From Atopsyche davidsoni (taxonomy: Eukaryota > Arthropoda > Insecta > Trichoptera > Hydrobiosidae), in the NCBI GenBank assembly GCA_022113835.1, contig JAILWY010000002.1:12192501-12256500 (forward strand): 64,000 nucleotides of DNA, written 5' to 3'. Position 1 is the first letter of the stretch. Every line of letters begins with the position of its first letter. Made by a program: the position numbers and the translations under genes. The notes beneath the pieces were generated by a model that was not told the DNA's origin, made no database searches, and worked only from the letters and a program-made list of their open reading frames with translations. This document shows, piece after piece, positions 60,601 to 64,000 of the stretch.

Positions 60601-61147
60601 AACCAGGATGCCCACCTAGAGGACGCTCAAACATGACTGACATGTCCCCTACTCTTTAGACAGTCGACATATTTATCAAATCGATTGATCGATTGTATTA
60701 AGTTTTTTTCAATTCGTAAAAATGCAAAAACCAACAAAATGAAAATTGAAAAACTTCTGAAAACTAAAAATTATTTTCACCAATAATAATTTGTGCCGAT
60801 ATATTCAATGTCAATTCATTTAGTCTTTGAACAAACCAAAATAAGTAAATGATTAGTTTTTAATACATTATTGATATGCAAATGTCTTTAAGATTTCTAA
60901 AGCTCTTTACTGCATTATGAATTGCAAAACTTTTATATTTTTACTAGGTTATATTACATATTTGTATTTTGATTTAACTGAATGTCTTGATCATTGAGAA
61001 AATTGTAAAAAAAATTTCAGATTCCACGTAGACCTTCGCCCGTTCCCTATAATTCTCCGCATTGACCGTGAGCTCGAGAATCACCCGGCATTCAGAGCAG
61101 CGCATCCTTCCAGTCAACCTGACTGTCCTCCGGAAGCCACCAAGTAG
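57659..61147 (+). CDS. GSTZ1: Maleylacetoacetate isomerase / glutathione S-transferase zeta
   Basis: This is a zeta-class GST. It isomerises maleylacetoacetate to fumarylacetoacetate with glutathione, the penultimate step of tyrosine and phenylalanine breakdown, and can act on some alpha-haloacids. The common exons (59,254-59,431; 59,819-59,937; 60,252-60,463; 61,021-61,147) join in frame. They give the zeta active-site motif [11 protein letters not shown], the GSH-site segments QVPALL and DGHTLVES, the C-terminal helical domain ([11 protein letters not shown]), [14 protein letters not shown], and the ending [20 protein letters not shown]. With first exon 1a the length is 217, with 1b it is 221, typical for the class. 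No break or missing catalytic residue was seen. Confidence 0.96.
58035..58064 (+). CDS. GSTZ1: GSTZ alternative first coding exon 1b
   Basis: ATG TCG GCA ... AAT|GTAAGT encodes [10 protein letters not shown] and also ends in phase 0. The flanking text resembles that of 1a (AAGTA then MSA). The exons may be an old duplication. Both would join to [11 protein letters not shown] cannot tell which, or whether both, are used. Confidence 0.6.
58461..58670. repeat. Foldback MITE, family P, in GSTZ intron 1
   Basis: It carries TTTGATAATGCCAACGTGAA and ACTGGTCACCAATAAAAG on the right. On the left are TACTCGAGTGATTTTTCC and the TGGTGGAATTCCATTTTAAT block seen near other copies. The arms are more diverged than those at 9,156-9,315. 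Confidence 0.65.
59254..59431 (+). CDS. GSTZ1: GSTZ common exon 2
   Basis: The acceptor GATGTTCTAG is phase 0 and the donor CATAG|GTGACT is phase 1. It encodes [16 protein letters not shown] (thioredoxin-fold N-terminus with the catalytic Ser and Cys), then [20 protein letters not shown] and [13 protein letters not shown]. Confidence 0.97.
59819..59937 (+). CDS. GSTZ1: GSTZ common exon 3
   Basis: The acceptor TTACATTCCAG is phase 1 and the donor TGTGAA|GTAAGC is phase 0. It encodes [20 protein letters not shown] then [20 protein letters not shown]. It contains the glutathione-binding E-S pair and the start of the C-terminal domain. Confidence 0.97.
60252..60463 (+). CDS. GSTZ1: GSTZ common exon 4
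   Basis: The acceptor AATTTTTTAG is phase 0 and the donor AGAAG|GTAAGT is phase 2. It encodes the helical substrate-binding domain ([52 protein letters not shown]). Confidence 0.97.
61021..61147 (+). CDS. GSTZ1: GSTZ last exon 5
   Basis: The acceptor AAAATTTCAG is phase 2. It encodes [18 protein letters not shown], then [20 protein letters not shown] and ATK-stop. The ending is at the normal position for the family. Confidence 0.97.
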
Positions 61148-61714
61148 AGCACTGCCTGTAAATGTTGAATTTTGCTCTCACAATGAATACTGATAGCAGC
61201 TGCACTGGGAATCGTCGTTTATGATACAGTGGCAGACATTATCGACAATTAACCATCAACATTTAAAGTAAAAATGTTTTGAGTTCAATTTAATATCACT
61301 AAGTCTCAACTAATCTTAAATTTTAATTTTTATACCATTATTAGTTTTTATTTCATTATGACAGCGGTATTATTGAAAAGCACAGCTGCATTGGATCAAT
61401 GTGACCATACATTGTAATTCAAGATTATTAGGGCTTATGTATTTTAAAAATGTTAACATTGAAGAAACAGTAACAATTGGACCTCTATATTCTTAAATAT
61501 GTTATTAAGAAAGCAAGCAAATCTGTAAAAAATTAATTGAATTAGCTTTTTAAGATAACATCTTACTCGTGGTTTTTACTCAATAGGATTTATAGCAAGA
61601 ATACAATGTAACCTCTTTCCAGTTTATTTACTCAGAAGTCTACTTCACATATTTTGTACCTAGAAATTTTTCTTAAATATATTAATTTCTATGAACATTA
61701 TACTCACACTAGTA
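61148..61714 (+). other. GSTZ1: Probable GSTZ 3' UTR and flank
   Basis: AT-rich sequence follows the stop with no further coding signal. No strong AATAAA was identified before 61,714, so the polyadenylation point is not defined. Confidence 0.4.
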
Positions 61715-62040
61715 ATGTAGCCCGTCACAAAATGACGTATTTGATGAACGATGCGTCTTTTGTTTTTTTTGTAAAAGTTCTAAATTTGAAATTCTCGCGG
61801 TGAACGACATCTCGCGGCGAAGAAGTGAATCATATAATTCGTAATTCGCTAAAGCATATTTTAAAGTTTATGAATGAAAATATTATCCTATCGTCTTGAA
61901 ATTCGGCACATAGCTGCGGAAAAATTTACTTAACTTATGTGCAAAAAATCAGCGTTGTATCTTTTAAGATATTCTATACAGAACGGAAAAACGAAACATA
62001 CATACAAACATACACACAATGGCTATTATTATAGTAGATA
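61715..62040 (+). repeat. Dispersed ~320-bp repeat, family D2, copy 2
   Basis: Begins AATGTAGCCCGTCACAAAAT and ends AATGGCTATTATTATAGTAG. It is the opposite-strand counterpart of 575-893. Short ACATACATACAAACATACAC microsatellite sequence precedes the end in both copies. Confidence 0.65.
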
Positions 62041-62383
62041 TGCAATGAAATTCATGACTTTATTTCATGTGTGGTTTGTGGAAAATAAATAAATATAATA
62101 CAATTGCAAACAGTAAAATTAACTAATTGATTGTGAAATATAGTGTCCAGTCAGTAAATAAGTACAAAACTATTATATGTTCGGAATACTTTGAATACTG
62201 TATTTAGGCTAATGGATTTTTCTGCGGACAATATTACAGTAATAGATTGTTGAATATAAATCCCAATCTTGTCTATTCTTATAATGCAGACACATTTCAA
62301 TATAAATTGTTATATGGCATATTAGTAATATAAGAACTTTGGGAGTTAATTGTTCAATCCACTATTTGAATATCTTAACACAC

Positions 62384-62688
62384 TTTAGGCGCGTACCAAA
62401 TTGACTAAACTGATGTGCGTAGCGGGCAAAATTCGCGTAAAATTGCGCGTGTGAAATCTAGTCTATACACCCTTTGATTTGCCCTTTTTGATTTTTTTTT
62501 CTTTCGTTTAACAACTCCGAGTTAATTATGAGATTTTTGTTAATAAATTAAATGTTATTGTTACACAATAGCTTATATTATATTTATATTTTAGGCGGGT
62601 AACCAAATTGACTAAACTGATGTGCGTAGCGGACGAAATTCGCATAAAATTCCACGTGTGAAATCTAGTCTATACACTCTTTGATTTG
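62384..62688 (+). repeat. Pair of ~97-bp direct repeats
   Basis: Unit 1 at 62,384-62,480 and unit 2 at 62,590-62,688 share ACCAAATTGACTAAACTGAT, GTGCGTAGCGG, GTGTGAAATCTAGTCTATAC and CTTTGATTTGC with few mismatches. They are separated by about 110 bases. The second unit abuts the end of the piggyBac-like fragment, so it may be part of that element's non-coding end. Confidence 0.85.
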
Positions 62689-62904
62689 CAAGTAGTCAAA
62701 TAAATCGTTTCCTATAAAAAGTTGAACCACTTCATACACACTTTGCGGATTACTTGGCATCACAACAACATCACTTTGTCCTAAAAATTGTTCAATAATT
62801 GGACGATTATCATTCTCTGACCACTCCACTTCTTCATTGTCACTTTGCTCAGAATCGCTGGACAGTATTGGTAGAAGTAACGTTGACGAGTCCTTAACAA
62901 ACAT
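62665..62904 (-). pseudogene. Broken piggyBac-like transposase N-terminus
   Basis: An ATG-initiated minus-strand frame of 79 residues reads SSDSEQSDNEEVEWSEND, then IIEQFLGQSD, then SVYEVVQLFIGNDLFDYLQ, and stops. An acidic Ser/Asp/Glu stretch followed by an 'F-x-x-F-F/V ... L-F-x-D/N-x-L-x-x-Y' segment is how the DDE_Tnp_1_7 (piggyBac/PGBD) family begins. The catalytic DDD domain is absent, so this is a truncated remnant. Assignment is by pattern only. Confidence 0.5.
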
Positions 62905-62984
62905 TTTGAGCTGTAAACCTTAAGAATAAAATGACCTTCTGCCTCTTTTAGAGTAAACACATTCAAAAACGTATTAATATGCGC

Positions 62985-64000
62985 CCCGCCTTCAGGCAGT
63001 AGTCCGCGAAACGGATATCAGTACCCGCCCCGCCTTTAGTGTGTCAATATTGAAAAATACTACGATTATTAACTGTCTATTATTTGTGTATAATAAATCA
63101 ATGCCTTCTCCCATTGACACATTCCATGCTTTCTTTGGAATTACATAGAAATTATATATGAAAATTAGTTTCAAACCGAAGTTTTAATTTAAAGCATATT
63201 TACGATAAATTTGTATTACTTGATTAAAAATATCTTCAGTGATATTGATTCCCCATTGTATGAAATCTTTGAAACTGGTGGAATTTTTTGTCATAATATA
63301 TTGACATCTTTATTTTAGTGAAAATCAATTGAAATTGGTACAGGCATTATGACTGAGGAATTGAATGTATGTTATTAAATCTCAGAAGTAAGTTATCCAA
63401 ATATTATCTAATTAACTAAATTATTTTATTGCTTGATTATAACTTACATCTTAACGATGCTTGTCTCATACATTTAATTTGTTTGATTTGAAATTTGTAT
63501 CTTTTTAACTGTTAGTTGTATAAATACAACAAAACAAATCAATATCGAGAGCAGTGATGTTTGCTAGTGCAGCACCGACACCTCGTAAACCATGTACTTC
63601 GGCTTTTCAAATTGTTACAATTCTTCATGCTGAATCTTCAAGTTGAGGAAATCTTGGATGCTCAGCTCTTTTTTTATATAAATTGTTAAAATTTCTCAGT
63701 CACATCAAAAATATTAAATAATCTGTATATGCAAATAAAATATTTTCGGCTTATTGTAATTTGTAATTAAATGCTTTGACAAGATTTACTGTCAATTATC
63801 ATTATTATGAAATAATTTTTATTTTAAAAAAATATCATTTTCGTAAATTAAATTAGAATATGTATTTCATTAAGTTGTAATTCATTTTAAACATATAATT
63901 GAAGAGGTAAATGTTATGTTAATATTTCATATTGGAAGTAGTGAAATCTATTAAAAGTGCACATTGAATCTTTAGTTGCTAGTTAACAGTGCCATTAAGT
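62985..64000. other. Gene-free AT-rich right edge
   Basis: No coding exon or RNA recognised. A minus-strand open frame of 60 codons at 62,992-63,174 starts without a convincing context and has no recognisable domain. Confidence 0.4.

Overview
The window is insect nuclear DNA: AT-rich, intron-rich and dense in small transposable elements. It is most consistent with a moth or butterfly. The evidence for that is two divergent multi-exon insect gustatory receptors (Gr, 7tm_7 family), many tRNA-derived SINEs, foldback MITEs and hAT MITEs. Lepidoptera is an inference. Insect is firm, because the insect chemoreceptor C-terminal signature (TYLVILIQF) is seen directly. There are no prokaryotic or viral genes.

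Layout. Positions 1-36,900 hold no gene I can support. They contain a decayed RTE-type LINE end (1-135), a second LINE C-terminal remnant (29,475-29,621), several SINE heads, an unusual side-by-side pair of long hairpins (9,156-9,496), a hAT MITE with a perfect 8-bp target duplication (16,236-16,679), a C-rich hexamer array (26,241-26,349) and several low-copy dispersed repeats. One possible small first coding exon (10,853-10,880) and two CAG|GTGAGT sites could belong to a gene with long introns.

Positions 36,979-45,551 (+) hold the main feature. Four different first coding exons (1A-1D) each encode an N-terminus plus TM1, share a GLCPFR motif, and end in a phase-0 GT donor. They are followed by a single set of six downstream exons (exons 2-7) that complete a seven-TM gustatory receptor. 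The simplest reading is one locus producing four receptors (403, 389, 401 and 399 residues) by alternative first exons spliced to a common body. A second, convergent Gr gene (48,496-50,823, minus strand, 6 exons, 382 residues) has one recognised first exon and nearly the same exon phases, but lacks one intron.

Positions 57,659-61,147 (+) hold a complete zeta-class glutathione S-transferase / maleylacetoacetate isomerase gene. It has two possible alternative first exons and four common exons. Positions 61,150-64,000 hold its 3' flank, a dispersed repeat also seen at the left edge of the window, a short tandem duplication, and a broken piggyBac-like N-terminal fragment.

The two receptor genes are a tail-to-tail pair, presumably an old inverted duplication. 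The GSTZ gene is an unrelated housekeeping neighbour of tyrosine catabolism. All exon boundaries were read by eye from GT/AG sites, phase continuity and protein similarity; no RNA evidence was available.
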